A DNA stretch of 64,000 nucleotides from Pseudonocardia sp. Its GTDB lineage: Bacteria > Actinomycetota > Actinomycetes > Mycobacteriales > Pseudonocardiaceae. Location: NCBI GenBank assembly GCA_025869365.1, contig JAOZVV010000180.1, positions 48,768 to 112,767 on the forward strand. Reading direction: 5' to 3'. The notes beneath the pieces were generated by a model that saw only the letters and a program-made list of their open reading frames with translations, was not told the origin of the DNA and searched no databases. Positions within the stretch are counted from its first letter, which is position 1. The number at the start of each line of letters is the position of its first letter. Both the position numbers and the translations under genes were made by a program. Shown piece after piece: positions 45,924 to 55,722 of this stretch.

Positions 45924-46883
45924 TCAGCGAGGCGCGTCCGGTGCGGCGCCGATGGCGGGCTGCGCGGGCTCGGCCCGGGTCGGGTCGCGCCTCGCCGGGG
46001 CCCGGGTGAGGAGCTCCCGCAGCCCGCTCAGGACGAAGAGCGCATGCCGCCGGGCGAGCGCCCCGTAGGCGCCGATCCCGCCGACGAGGGCGTCGGATCG
46101 GCGGACCGCCCAGCGGTCGTCGCCGGACAGCGCCGCGGTGAAGGCCCGCTGGGCGCGGAACTGCGCCTTGCCCGCTTCACCGGAGAGGGACCCGGGATGG
46201 ATGCGGAACCCGCCGAGGGACTCCCGGAACCCGACGAGGCGGCCGTGCCGCAGCAACCGCGACCACAGCAGCAGGTCCCCGAGGAAGTTCTCGTCCGGGT
46301 CGAACCCGCCGACCGCGTCGAAGTCCGCGCGGCGGAACGTCACGGACACGGGTGGCCCGATCGGGTTGCCGCCGTGCCGCACGATGCGCCGGACGACGTC
46401 CTCGGCGTCGAGCACCCCGGTGAGCCCGCCGAGGAACCGGTTGCGGAACAGGACGCGTCCGGAGGGATCGAGCAGGTCCACCCGCCCGGCGGCCAGGGCC
46501 GCGTCCGCCCGGGTCCGCAGGGCCTCCACCTGCAGCTCCAGCGCGCGGGGGAGCAGGACGTCGTCCGCGCACAGGAGCTTCACGAGCGGGGCCCGGCCGA
46601 GCCGCACGACCCGGTTCCAGTTCTCCGACAGGGGCACGGTCTCCTCGCGCCGCTCCAGCCGGATCCGCGGGTCGTCGAAGGAGCGGACGACGTCGGAGGT
46701 GCCGTCCGTGCTGCCGTTGTCCAGGACCACCAGCTCGAAGTCCGTGAAGGTCTGCGCGAGCACGCTCTCGACGGTGGCGCCGATGAACCGGGCGCCCTGG
46801 TAGGCGGGCACGCACACGGAGACCGCCGGGACCTCCCGCGCGTCACCGTGGCGGGCCGGCGAGTGCCTGACGTCGTCGCGCAT
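45924..46883 (-). CDS. Family 2 glycosyltransferase
   Basis: 319 residues, GT-A fold. The nucleotide-sugar domain has VSVCVPAYQGARFIGATVES, FELVVLDNGSTDGTSDVV, and the metal-binding acidic motif in KLLCADDVLLPRALELQ. GGFDPDENFLGDLLLWSRLL resembles the acceptor-side ED/GD motif. No membrane segments are seen, so it is probably cytoplasmic and soluble. Sugar donor and acceptor are unknown. Confidence 0.87.
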   Translation of the reverse strand: MRDDVRHSPARHGDAREVPAVSVCVPAYQGARFIGATVESVLAQTFTDFELVVLDNGSTDGTSDVVRSFDDPRIRLERREETVPLSENWNRVVRLGRAPLVKLLCADDVLLPRALELQVEALRTRADAALAAGRVDLLDPSGRVLFRNRFLGGLTGVLDAEDVVRRIVRHGGNPIGPPVSVTFRRADFDAVGGFDPDENFLGDLLLWSRLLRHGRLVGFRESLGGFRIHPGSLSGEAGKAQFRAQRAFTAALSGDDRWAVRRSDALVGGIGAYGALARRHALFVLSGLRELLTRAPARRDPTRAEPAQPAIGAAPDAPR

Positions 46884-47064
46884 CGTTCCGACTTCCCTTC
46901 GCCCGCCGAGTCCGTTCCGGCAGGCTAGGTGGATATCACGCGGTACGTCCGATTCCGCCGGTGTCGGTCGCGGGCCGGAGCGCCGGACCGGCGGGTGGTC
47001 GGTTCCGCGCGGTCGGCGGGTGGGCCGGCCGGGCCAACGGATGCCGTCGCGTGACGGGGTCCGG

Positions 47065-48150
47065 TCAGCGCAGCCGGTAGAAGCGGAAGAAGTCGTCGAC
47101 GATGTCCAGGACCTCGATCCCGGAGAACCCGGCCTGCACGGCGTAGCGGCGCAACGTGTCCGGTCGCATGACCGTGCCGGTGCCTACGGACGGCGGATGG
47201 GCGAGACCGTCCGGCAGGCAGCACAGCAGCGAGTAGCCGTACATCAGCCGCTCGATGTCGTCGCCGGGGGCGGTGAAACCCTCGGCCACCCGCTCGTCCA
47301 TCACCAGGACGACGCCGTCGGGCTCGGCCAGCGTGCGCATGCCGGCCAGCACGGACACGGGATCCGGCAGGTCGTGGATGCACTCGAACGCCGTGACCAG
47401 CGCGTACCCCGCGGTCCGGGAGCCGGCGGGGCCGCTCATGTCCGTGAGGTGGAACCTGACCCGCTCGGCGACGCCGGCCTCCCGGGCGTGCCGTTTCGCC
47501 GCCTCGATCGAGGGCGCGTCCAGGTCGAAGCCGTCGACCGTGGCGTCCGGATAGGCGAGCGCGATGCCGATCGAGGACCGGCCGAACCCGCAGCCGACGT
47601 CCGCCACCTGCCCACCGCCCCGCAGCGCGGCGTCCACGTCCGGGATCGACGGCAGGTACTCCCGGCCCAGGGCGCCGAGGAACATCGGCCGGTTCGCCGC
47701 GGCCTGCGCCTCCCGCGCGTGCGGTCCCTGCTGCGCCCAGGTCACCCCGCCGCCGCTGCGATAGGCGGTGACGAGGTCGTCGGTGCGGGCCCCGAAGGCC
47801 GCGAGCAGCCGGGCGAGCGGGACGAGGTAGGCGGTGCTCAGCTCGTCCGTGAGGGGTTCGACGTGCTCGTCCGGGAGCCGGTAGCGGCGCTCCCGCGGGC
47901 CGGCGGAAGGGTCGTCCACGGTGAGGATCCCGGTGACGGCCTGCTGTTCGAGCCACTCGCGCGCGTAACGCTCCGCGGTCGCCGTCCGCCCGGCCAGCTC
48001 GGGCGGGGTGAGCCCGCCGGCCGCGCCCGCGAGGCAGCGGTACCAGCCGAGTCTGTCCCCGAGATGGACGGCCTGCAGGTCGAGAGCGGCCAGGACCGCT
48101 CCGAACAGCCTCTCGACGAGTGCGTCGGTGGACGCCGGGACGGTGCTCAT
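47065..48150 (-). CDS. SAM-dependent methyltransferase with N-terminal winged-helix domain
   Basis: 361 residues. The N-terminal winged-helix part (about 1-90: LGWYRCLAGAAGGLTPPELA, YAREWLEQQAVTGILTVDD) resembles the dimerisation domain of O-methyltransferases and Rv2258c-like proteins. The C-terminal Rossmann domain has motif I VADVGCGFGRSSIGIALAYP, VDGFDLDAPSIEAAKRHA, and ALVTAFECIHDLPDPVSVL. ATG 48150 (MSTVPASTD) with AAGGG upstream is chosen over the longer frame. Substrate unknown. It is divergent from the infC leader. Confidence 0.85.
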   Translation of the reverse strand: MSTVPASTDALVERLFGAVLAALDLQAVHLGDRLGWYRCLAGAAGGLTPPELAGRTATAERYAREWLEQQAVTGILTVDDPSAGPRERRYRLPDEHVEPLTDELSTAYLVPLARLLAAFGARTDDLVTAYRSGGGVTWAQQGPHAREAQAAANRPMFLGALGREYLPSIPDVDAALRGGGQVADVGCGFGRSSIGIALAYPDATVDGFDLDAPSIEAAKRHAREAGVAERVRFHLTDMSGPAGSRTAGYALVTAFECIHDLPDPVSVLAGMRTLAEPDGVVLVMDERVAEGFTAPGDDIERLMYGYSLLCCLPDGLAHPPSVGTGTVMRPDTLRRYAVQAGFSGIEVLDIVDDFFRFYRLR

Positions 48151-48492
48151 GGACCCTTCGCGGGAGAGAACGGACACTGCACCCCCACAGAGCGTGGCGA
48201 TCTCTGCCGCGATACCACCGGTTCGCCATCGTCACCGGCACCCTGCTACCCTTCGGAATGCGACCACCTCGTCGCGTGTTGTTCCGTGCGTCTGCGACGG
48301 CATGCGAGACCGACACCGTGACGAGGCGTTCAAGTGGAGCCCCGCTCCCACCCGCTCACCGATGCTCGACAGGTGTACGGGTCACGGTCCGACGGTTCGA
48401 CGCCGTCCCGCCTCGTGCGGTGGCGCCGTCCGTCATGATCGACGGGTCTTTGCTTGTCGTCGCCTGAAACGACGTCAATATAAGGAGACCCC
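48151..48492 (+). promoter_or_regulatory. Leader region of the infC operon
   Basis: 342 nt without a gene, ending in TAAGGAGACCCC just before the infC start; the TAA is an in-frame stop for infC. A candidate -10 TACCCT lies near 48247-48252, which would give a leader of about 235 nt. In many bacteria infC-rpmI-rplT leaders bind L20 for autoregulation. I cannot fold this one reliably by eye, so the role is inferred. Confidence 0.4.
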
Positions 48493-49110
48493 ATCACCAC
48501 TGAGACACGCATCAACGACCGAATCCGCGTTCCCGAGGTCCGTCTCGTCGGACCCAACGGTGAGCAGGTCGGCATCGTGCGTATCGAGGACGCCCTGCGG
48601 CTGGCGCAGGAGGCCGAGCTGGATCTCGTCGAGGTCGCGGCTCAGGCCCGCCCGCCCGTCTGCAAGCTCATGGACTACGGCAAGTTCAAGTACGAGAGCG
48701 CGCAGAAGGCCCGGGAGTCCCGGCGGAACCAGCAGCTCACGGTGATCAAGGAGCAGAAGCTCCGGCCGAAGATCGACACCCACGACTACGAGACCAAGAA
48801 GCGCAACGTGGTCCGTTTCCTCGAGGGTGGCAACAAGGTCAAGGTCACCATCATGTTCCGCGGGCGCGAGCAGTCCCGACCCGAGCTCGGGTACCGGTTG
48901 CTGCAGCGCCTCGCGAAGGACGTGGAGGAGCTCGGTGTCGTCGAAGCCGCGCCGAAGCAGGACGGCCGCAACATGACGATGGTGATCGCTCCGACCAAGA
49001 AGCCGGTGAAGCGCGGCCCGGGTAGCCCGACCGCGTCGGAGGCGGCTGCGGCCGAGGCCGACGCAGCCGAGGCGGCGGTCGCGGAGACGGTCGAGGAGAC
49101 GACGGCCTGA
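48493..49110 (+). CDS. infC: Translation initiation factor IF-3 (AUC start codon)
   Basis: 205 residues. The conserved N-terminus [20 protein letters not shown] requires translation to begin upstream of the first ATG/GTG/TTG in frame (GTG 48577). An in-frame TAA at 48481-48483 leaves only the ATC at 48493, 5 nt after AAGGAG, as a sensible start. Later landmarks are [15 protein letters not shown] (linker) and [19 protein letters not shown] (C-domain). IF-3 rejects such start codons on other mRNAs, so it represses its own synthesis, as with AUU in E. coli. Confidence 0.93.
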   Translation: MTTETRINDRIRVPEVRLVGPNGEQVGIVRIEDALRLAQEAELDLVEVAAQARPPVCKLMDYGKFKYESAQKARESRRNQQLTVIKEQKLRPKIDTHDYETKKRNVVRFLEGGNKVKVTIMFRGREQSRPELGYRLLQRLAKDVEELGVVEAAPKQDGRNMTMVIAPTKKPVKRGPGSPTASEAAAAEADAAEAAVAETVEETTA

Positions 49111-49143
49111 CACGGTTCCGCACACCCCGGTGTGCGGGCCGTG
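49111..49143 (+). promoter_or_regulatory. Hairpin immediately after the infC stop
   Basis: CACGG (49111-49115) pairs with CCGTG (49139-49143), and CCGCACACC (49118-49126) pairs with GGTGTGCGG (49129-49137), loop cc. It lies in the 90-nt gap before rpmI with no T-run. It may tune read-through or message stability. Confidence 0.7.
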
Positions 49144-49200
49144 AGCGCACGACATGACACTGACATCCGCCCGCGGACGTCACCAGTGAACGGATCAGCC

Positions 49201-49395
49201 ATGCCCAAGAACAAGACGCACAAAGGCACCGCGAAGCGGATCAAGGTGACCGGTAGCGGCAAGCTCCTGCGCCAGCAGGCCGGCCTGCGCCACCGGCTCG
49301 AGGTCAAGTCGAGCAAGGAGACGCGCGACCTGTCGGGCACCGTCGAGGTGGCCAAGGCAGACCAGCGGCGTGTCAAGAAGCTCCTCGGACGCTGA
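49201..49395 (+). CDS. rpmI: 50S ribosomal protein L35
   Basis: 64 residues, MPKNKTHKGTAKRIKVTGSG followed by KLLRQQAGLRHRLEVKSS, matching full-length L35. The ATG at 49201 is chosen; an upstream in-frame start at 49132 would add unconserved residues. It lies in the conserved infC-rpmI-rplT order. Confidence 0.97.
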   Translation: MPKNKTHKGTAKRIKVTGSGKLLRQQAGLRHRLEVKSSKETRDLSGTVEVAKADQRRVKKLLGR

Positions 49396-49440
49396 GTCTG
49401 CTCCGCAGCTGCTCGGCCCTCCCTTCCCGCTGAACCCCCC

Positions 49441-49472
49441 GGCCGTACCGGTGCCCCGGCACCGGAACGGCC
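49441..49472 (+). promoter_or_regulatory. Hairpin between rpmI and rplT
   Basis: GGCCGT (49441-49446) pairs with ACGGCC (49467-49472), and CCGGTGCC (49448-49455) pairs with GGCACCGG (49458-49465), with one A-A mismatch and loop cc. It ends 22 nt before the rplT start. This is the second strong hairpin in the operon. Confidence 0.7.
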
Positions 49473-49494
49473 GACCGAGAGACAGGACTGACCC

Positions 49495-49890
49495 ATGGCA
49501 CGCGTGAAGCGCGCGGTCAACGCCCAGAAGAAGCGCCGCAGCACCCTCGAGGCGGCCAGTGGCTACCGAGGCCAGCGCTCGCGGCTGTACCGCAAGGCGA
49601 AGGAGCAGATGCTCCACTCGCTGAACTACGCCTACCGCGACCGCCGTGCCCGCAAGGGTGACTTCCGGCAGCTCTGGATCACCCGGATCAACGCGGCGGC
49701 CCGTGCGAACGGCATGACCTACAACCGCTTCATCCAGGGCCTCAAGGCCGCGGGTGTCGAGGTGGACCGCAAGAACCTGTCGGAGCTCGCGATCAGCGAC
49801 CCGGCCGCGTTCACCGCGCTCGTCGAGCTCTCGCGGGCCAACGTGCCCGCCCAGGGTGCGGCGCAGGGTGAGAAGTCGGACGCTGCCTGA
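49495..49890 (+). CDS. rplT: 50S ribosomal protein L20
   Basis: 131 residues with the typical [20 protein letters not shown], then [20 protein letters not shown] and [21 protein letters not shown]20 is an early assembly protein of the 50S subunit and, in other bacteria, the autoregulator of this operon. A C-terminal extension of about ten residues ([12 protein letters not shown]) is of the size usual in actinobacteria. The tRNA/rRNA methyltransferase gene starts 4 nt after the stop. Confidence 0.98.
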   Translation: MARVKRAVNAQKKRRSTLEAASGYRGQRSRLYRKAKEQMLHSLNYAYRDRRARKGDFRQLWITRINAAARANGMTYNRFIQGLKAAGVEVDRKNLSELAISDPAAFTALVELSRANVPAQGAAQGEKSDAA

Positions 49891-49894
49891 GCTC

Positions 49895-50707
49895 GTGCTC
49901 GGCACTGAACGGACCCCGCGCGTCGTGGCAGCCCGCAAGCTGCTGCGGCGCGCGGGTCGTGAGAGGGCAGGGAGGTTCCTCGTCGAGGGCTCCCAGGCCG
50001 TCCGCGAGGCCCTCGGCGGAGCCAGGGTCCACGACCTCTTCACGACCCCGGCGGCCCTCGACCGCAATCCCGAGCTCGTCGCCGCGGCCGAGGCGGCCGG
50101 CATCCCGGTCACGGTCATCACGGACCGCGCCGCGGAGACGCTGTCGGACACCGTCACCCCGCAGGGCCTGATCGCGATCTGCGATCTCCTGGACGTGCCC
50201 CTCGCCACCGCGCTCGCCGGCACCCCCGCGCTGGTCGCGGTGCTGGCCGGTGTCGCCGAACCCGGCAACGCGGGAACCGTCGTGCGGGCCGCGGACGCGG
50301 CCGGGGCGGACTCCGTCGTCCTGGCCGGGGACACCGTCGACCCGCACAACGGCAAGGCCGTGCGGGCGTCGACCGGGAGCGTGTTCCACCTCCCGCTGGC
50401 CCGCGAGCGGGACACCGGCGCGGTTCTCGACGCGTGCCGCGCGGTCGGGCTCACCCTGCTCGCCGCCGACGGCCACGGGGAGCTGGACCTGCACGATCCC
50501 GCCGCGGCCGAGGTCCTGGCGCGGCCCACCGCGTGGATATTCGGTGGCGAGGCGCACGGCCTTCCGCAGAACGTGGCGGAGGCGGCGGACCACCGCGTCC
50601 GCGTCCCGCTCTACGGGCGTGCGGAGAGCCTCAACCTGGCCGCCGCCGCGGCGGTCTGCCTGTACGCGAGCGCCGGAGCACGGCGTTCTAGACTCACAGC
50701 GCTCTAG
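49895..50707 (+). CDS. SpoU (TrmH) family 2'-O-ribose RNA methyltransferase
   Basis: 270 residues. The N-terminal substrate-binding domain has RAGRFLVEGSQAVREALGG. The SPOUT knot motifs are AEPGNAGTVVRAADAAGAD (motif 1, with the catalytic Asn/Arg), IFGGEAHGLP (motif 2) and VPLYGRAESLNLAAAAAVCL (motif 3). Position after rplT matches tsnR (Rv1644) of M. tuberculosis. It probably methylates rRNA or tRNA; the exact nucleotide is unknown. GTG 49895 is the first start after the rplT stop; others inside rplT are possible. Confidence 0.9.
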   Translation: MLGTERTPRVVAARKLLRRAGRERAGRFLVEGSQAVREALGGARVHDLFTTPAALDRNPELVAAAEAAGIPVTVITDRAAETLSDTVTPQGLIAICDLLDVPLATALAGTPALVAVLAGVAEPGNAGTVVRAADAAGADSVVLAGDTVDPHNGKAVRASTGSVFHLPLARERDTGAVLDACRAVGLTLLAADGHGELDLHDPAAAEVLARPTAWIFGGEAHGLPQNVAEAADHRVRVPLYGRAESLNLAAAAAVCLYASAGARRSRLTAL

Positions 50708-51796
<1,089 letters not shown>

Positions 51797-51836
51797 CCCC
51801 GGCCTTCCCGCTCGTCGCTGAAAGAGGAGTGTTCCC

Positions 51837-54350
51837 GTGCGCGTCCCCCTGTCCTGGCTCGCCGACCACGTCGCGTCCGTCCCGTCGGACGTCGACGCCG
51901 TGGCCGAGGCGTTCGTGCGCGTGGGGCTCGAGGTGGAGGAGATCCACGGGGCCGGCCGGGAGCCGGGCACCGCGATCACCGGGCCGCTGACCGTCGGCCG
52001 GGTGGCGGAGATCGAGGAGCTGACCGGCTTCAAGAAGCCGATCCGCTACTGCCAGGTCGAGTTCGGACCGGGTCCGGACGGGGCCCCGGAGCGCCGCGGG
52101 ATCGTCTGCGGCGCGCGGAACTTCGCGGTCGGGGACCTGATCGTCGCCGCCCTGCCCGGCGCCGTGCTCCCCGGGCCGTTCCCGATCGCGGCGCGCAGGA
52201 CCTACGACCACGTCTCCGACGGCATGATCGCCTCGGCCAGGGAGCTCGGCCTCGGCGCGGACCACAGCGGCATCCTCGTGCTGCCGCCCGGCACCGCCGA
52301 GCCAGGCGACGACGCGCTCGGCCTCCTCGGCCTGGACGACCCGGTGATCGAGCTGGCCATCACCCCGGACCGGGGCTACTGCTTCGCCGTCCGCGGGATC
52401 GCGCGCGAGCTCGCGGCGTCCCTGGACACGGACTACACCGATCCGGCCCTCCGCGTCGACGTGCCGGAGGAGCGGACCGCGAGCTGGCCCGTCCGGATCG
52501 AGGACGAGACGGGCTGCCCGCGCTACGTCGCCCGCCGCGTCTCCGGGGTGGACGCCTCCGCCCCGACGCCGTGGTGGATGCAACGCCGCCTCCTCGCCGC
52601 CGGGATGCGCCCGATCTCGCTGACCGTGGATGTCACGAACTTCGTGATGCTGGACCTCGGACAGCCGTTGCACGCCTTCGACGCCGGCCGGCTGCAGGGC
52701 GAGATCGTGGTGCGCCGGGCCGCGCCGGGGGAGAAGCTCCGCACCCTCGACGACGTCGAGCGCACGCTGGACCCGGACGACCTGGTGATCACGGACGACT
52801 CCGGGCCGATCGCCATCGCCGGCGTGATGGGCGGCGCGTCCACCGAGATCCCCGCCGAGCCGATCGGCACGGTCGACGTGGTGATCGAGGCCGCGGCATT
52901 CCAGCCGACCTCCATCGCCCGGTCCGCGCGCCGGCACAAGCTGCCGAGCGAGGCGTCGAAGCGCTTCGAGCGGGCTGTCGACCCGAGGCTCCCGGCGGTC
53001 GCCGCCGAGCGGGCCGCCCGGCTGCTCGCCGAGCACGGCGGCGGCACGATCGAGCCCGGCCGCACGGACGTCGGGTCCGCGCCCGCGCTGCCGCCCGTCA
53101 CGATGGCGCTGGACCTGCCGGACCGCACCGCGGGCGTCGTCTACGGCCGTGGCGCCACGGTCCAGCGGCTCACACAGGTCGGCTGCACCGTGGAGGTCGA
53201 GACCGGGGCGGACGGCCGTGGTGCGGTCGTCGCCACCCCGCCGTCCTGGCGGCCGGACCTGGACTCCCCGGCGAGCCTCGTCGAGGAGGTGCTCCGCCTG
53301 GAGGGCTACGAGACGATCCCGTCGCTGCTGCCCGCCGCACCCGCCGGTCGCGGGCTCACCCCGGCACAGGTCCGGACCCGCGCGGTCTCGCGGGCACTGG
53401 CCGAGGCCGGGCACATCGAGGTCGAGCCGTTCCCGTTCGTCGGCGACGCCGTGTGGGACTCCCTCGGGCTCGAGGCCGGGGACGTGCGCCGCAGGACCGT
53501 GTCGGTGCTCAACCCGCTCGACGCGGACCGGCCACGCCTCACCACGACGCTGCTGCCCGGGCTGCTGGAGACGCTGGTCCGGAACAAGGCGCGCGGGTTC
53601 GACGACCTCGCGCTGTTCCACATCGGGCAGGTCGTGCTGCCGCACGCGCAGCCCGTCCCGATGCCGGACCCGGGCGTCACCCGGCGCCCGTCGGACGACG
53701 AGATCGCCATGATCAAGGCCGCGCTGCCGGCCCAGCCGCTGCACGTGGCCGTCGTGCTGGCCGGGGACCGCGAGCCCCGCGGCTGGTGGGGCCGGGCCCG
53801 GCAGGCCGGCTGGCAGGACGCGATCGAGGCGGGCCGCCTCGTCGGGGCCGTCGCGGGCGTCGAGCTGCGGGTGACGAAGGCCGATCTGGCCCCGTGGCAC
53901 CCGGGCCGCTGTGCCGCGCTGCGCGTGGGGGAGTGGCCCGTCGGGCATGCCGGCGAGCTGCACCCGAAGGTCGTCGAGGCCCTCGGACTGCCGCCGCGCA
54001 CCTGCGCGATGGAGCTGGACCTGGACGCGATCCCGCTGCAGGACGTCCGCCCGGTGCCGCGGGTGTCGGCGTACCCGCCGATCTCGGTGGACGTCGCACT
54101 GGTGACGGCGGACGAGGTGCCCGCCGCCGACGTGGCCTCCGCGCTGACTGTGGGCGGTGGTGACCTCCTGGAGGACGTCCGCCTCTTCGACGTCTACACC
54201 GGGGACCAGGTCGGTGAGGGCAACCGTTCGCTCGCGTTCTCGTTGCGCTTCCGGGCTCCGGACCGCACGCTCACCAACGAGGAGGCGAACGCGGCGCGCG
54301 ACGCCGCGGTCGCCGTCGCGACGGAGCGGTACGCCGCCGTCCAGCGCTGA
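51837..54350 (+). CDS. pheT: Phenylalanine-tRNA ligase beta subunit
   Basis: 837 residues. It opens MRVPLSWLADHVA, followed by the EMAP/tRNA-binding OB domain (about 45-155, CGARNFAVGDLIVAALPGAV). The B3/4 editing domain follows (SGVDASAPTPWWMQRRLLAA, then MLDLGQPLHAFDAG), then B5, the inactive catalytic-like core (LNPLDADRPRLTTTLLPGLL) and the C-terminal FDX-ACB domain (VSAYPPISVDVALV). The GTG start has AAAGAGGAG upstream. Length is usual for the family. Confidence 0.98.
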   Translation: MRVPLSWLADHVASVPSDVDAVAEAFVRVGLEVEEIHGAGREPGTAITGPLTVGRVAEIEELTGFKKPIRYCQVEFGPGPDGAPERRGIVCGARNFAVGDLIVAALPGAVLPGPFPIAARRTYDHVSDGMIASARELGLGADHSGILVLPPGTAEPGDDALGLLGLDDPVIELAITPDRGYCFAVRGIARELAASLDTDYTDPALRVDVPEERTASWPVRIEDETGCPRYVARRVSGVDASAPTPWWMQRRLLAAGMRPISLTVDVTNFVMLDLGQPLHAFDAGRLQGEIVVRRAAPGEKLRTLDDVERTLDPDDLVITDDSGPIAIAGVMGGASTEIPAEPIGTVDVVIEAAAFQPTSIARSARRHKLPSEASKRFERAVDPRLPAVAAERAARLLAEHGGGTIEPGRTDVGSAPALPPVTMALDLPDRTAGVVYGRGATVQRLTQVGCTVEVETGADGRGAVVATPPSWRPDLDSPASLVEEVLRLEGYETIPSLLPAAPAGRGLTPAQVRTRAVSRALAEAGHIEVEPFPFVGDAVWDSLGLEAGDVRRRTVSVLNPLDADRPRLTTTLLPGLLETLVRNKARGFDDLALFHIGQVVLPHAQPVPMPDPGVTRRPSDDEIAMIKAALPAQPLHVAVVLAGDREPRGWWGRARQAGWQDAIEAGRLVGAVAGVELRVTKADLAPWHPGRCAALRVGEWPVGHAGELHPKVVEALGLPPRTCAMELDLDAIPLQDVRPVPRVSAYPPISVDVALVTADEVPAADVASALTVGGGDLLEDVRLFDVYTGDQVGEGNRSLAFSLRFRAPDRTLTNEEANAARDAAVAVATERYAAVQR

Positions 54351-54368
54351 GGACCCGGCCGGTGACGG

Positions 54369-55052
54369 TCAGCCCTCGGGGCCGCTGAACCCGGTCCGGT
54401 CGCTGACCCGCTCGAGGACGGCCGGGATCAGCCCCCACAGCGCGAAGGACCATGCGCCGATCAGGGGGAAGAACGGGATCGAGATCAGGAACGCCGCCGC
54501 GGCGATGGCGGAGTGGACCCAGCCGCGGTGCAGGATGTGCCGGGGCGTCCCGGGGAGGAACATCCCGCCGCGGCCCAGCACCACGATGATCAGGGCGAAC
54601 AGGGTGGTCTGCAGGGCCTGGGCCACCGCGTAGACGCCGAAGAGGATCCCGTCGAGCTGCTTCTCGGTGATGAGCTTGGTCAGGAACGGCGTGAGCACGA
54701 TCATCAGCAGCCACGCCATGTTGAGCCAGACGACCGCACCGGACGCCCGTCCGACGTACCGGAACGTCCGGTGGTGGGAGATCCAGTGCCGGGCGATGAC
54801 CGCGAAACTGATCAGGAACGCCAGGTACGCGTACCACTCCTCGGTGAACGACGTCACGAGCTCGGCCGCGGTGTCACCCTGGGGGACGGGGAGCTCGATC
54901 GCCAGCAGGGTCATCGCGATCGCGACCACCGCGTCGGAGAAGAACGTCAGCCGGTCCGCCGCTCCGCGGTCGGTCGAGTCGAACGCCTCGCGCCGCCCGG
55001 GCGGCTCGCTCCCCCCGGTGTCGTCGATCCCGAGGAGATGATCGTCGGTCAT
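54369..55052 (-). CDS. TMEM175/DUF1211 family potassium channel-like protein
   Basis: 227 residues with six hydrophobic segments. The first helix carries the family motif RLTFFSDAVVAIAMTLLAIE (R-x3-FSD), which forms the selectivity filter in bacterial TMEM175 K+ channels. Later helices include WLLMIVLTPFLTKLITE and FALIIVVLGRGGMFL. It is a lysosomal K+/H+ channel family in animals; the bacterial role is poorly known. It is convergent with pheT. Confidence 0.87.
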   Translation of the reverse strand: MTDDHLLGIDDTGGSEPPGRREAFDSTDRGAADRLTFFSDAVVAIAMTLLAIELPVPQGDTAAELVTSFTEEWYAYLAFLISFAVIARHWISHHRTFRYVGRASGAVVWLNMAWLLMIVLTPFLTKLITEKQLDGILFGVYAVAQALQTTLFALIIVVLGRGGMFLPGTPRHILHRGWVHSAIAAAAFLISIPFFPLIGAWSFALWGLIPAVLERVSDRTGFSGPEG

Positions 55053-55086
55053 CCGGCGAGCGTAGCGAGCGGAACCGGGCCCGCGG

Positions 55087-55653
55087 CTACGGCAGCCGCG
55101 AGAGGGCGGCGCGTCCGGCGGCCCGCCATTCGGCGTCGGACGGTCGACGCTCGGCCACCGCGATCGTGACGAGGTAGGTCCCCGACGCGATCTGCATCGT
55201 GGGCCCGCTCGCGGTGTCGACGACCGCCGCCGCGTCCCCGACCTCGGACATCTCGCGCCGGCCCGCGCCGGCCCGGACCACGTCGGCGGGTGTCCCGTCC
55301 CGCACCCCGTAGACGTTCACCGCGGCGATCGCGCGCGGGTCCCCCTCGGTCGCCGTGGCGGTACAGCTGTGAGTCGTGGTGCCGTCGGGCCGGGTGGTGG
55401 TGCTGTTCGCCGGCGGCGTCGTCGGCGACGCCAGCAGTGCGGCCAGCCCGGCCGCGTCGAGCAGGCACTCGTCCCGCACCGCGTCGCCGACCAGCAGCGG
55501 GCCCACGACGCGGACGGGCGTCCCGCCGGCCGCCGGGGGCGGTTCGGCGACCGCGGTACCGGCGATCGCGTGGGCACATCCGGCGGAGCCGGCCAGGGCC
55601 GCGAGGACGGCGACGGCGGCCGGGGCGAGACGGAGCAGGCAGGGTCGACGCAC
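55087..55653 (-). CDS. Putative lipoprotein
   Basis: 188 residues from the GTG at 55653: MRRPCLLRLAPAAVAVLAAL, then AGSAGC as the lipobox, so the mature N-terminus is probably lipidated. The exported part has RDECLLDAAGLAALLASPTT and HSCTATATEG, with two Cys that may pair, a layout like the sensor-type DUF3558 lipoproteins. Function is not known. Separate from the divergent metallo-hydrolase gene by 69 nt. Confidence 0.68.
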   Translation of the reverse strand: MRRPCLLRLAPAAVAVLAALAGSAGCAHAIAGTAVAEPPPAAGGTPVRVVGPLLVGDAVRDECLLDAAGLAALLASPTTPPANSTTTRPDGTTTHSCTATATEGDPRAIAAVNVYGVRDGTPADVVRAGAGRREMSEVGDAAAVVDTASGPTMQIASGTYLVTIAVAERRPSDAEWRAAGRAALSRLP

Positions 55654-55722
55654 GAGCGGACCGTAGCGACGCGACCCGTCCGCCCGTGGGCGTTCGGCGA
55701 GATCGGTCGCTAGCGTGCACAC

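Noticed and set aside
48577..49110. infC starting at GTG 48577
   Set aside because: This would remove the conserved first 28 residues of IF-3, and AAGGAG is placed for the ATC at 48493.
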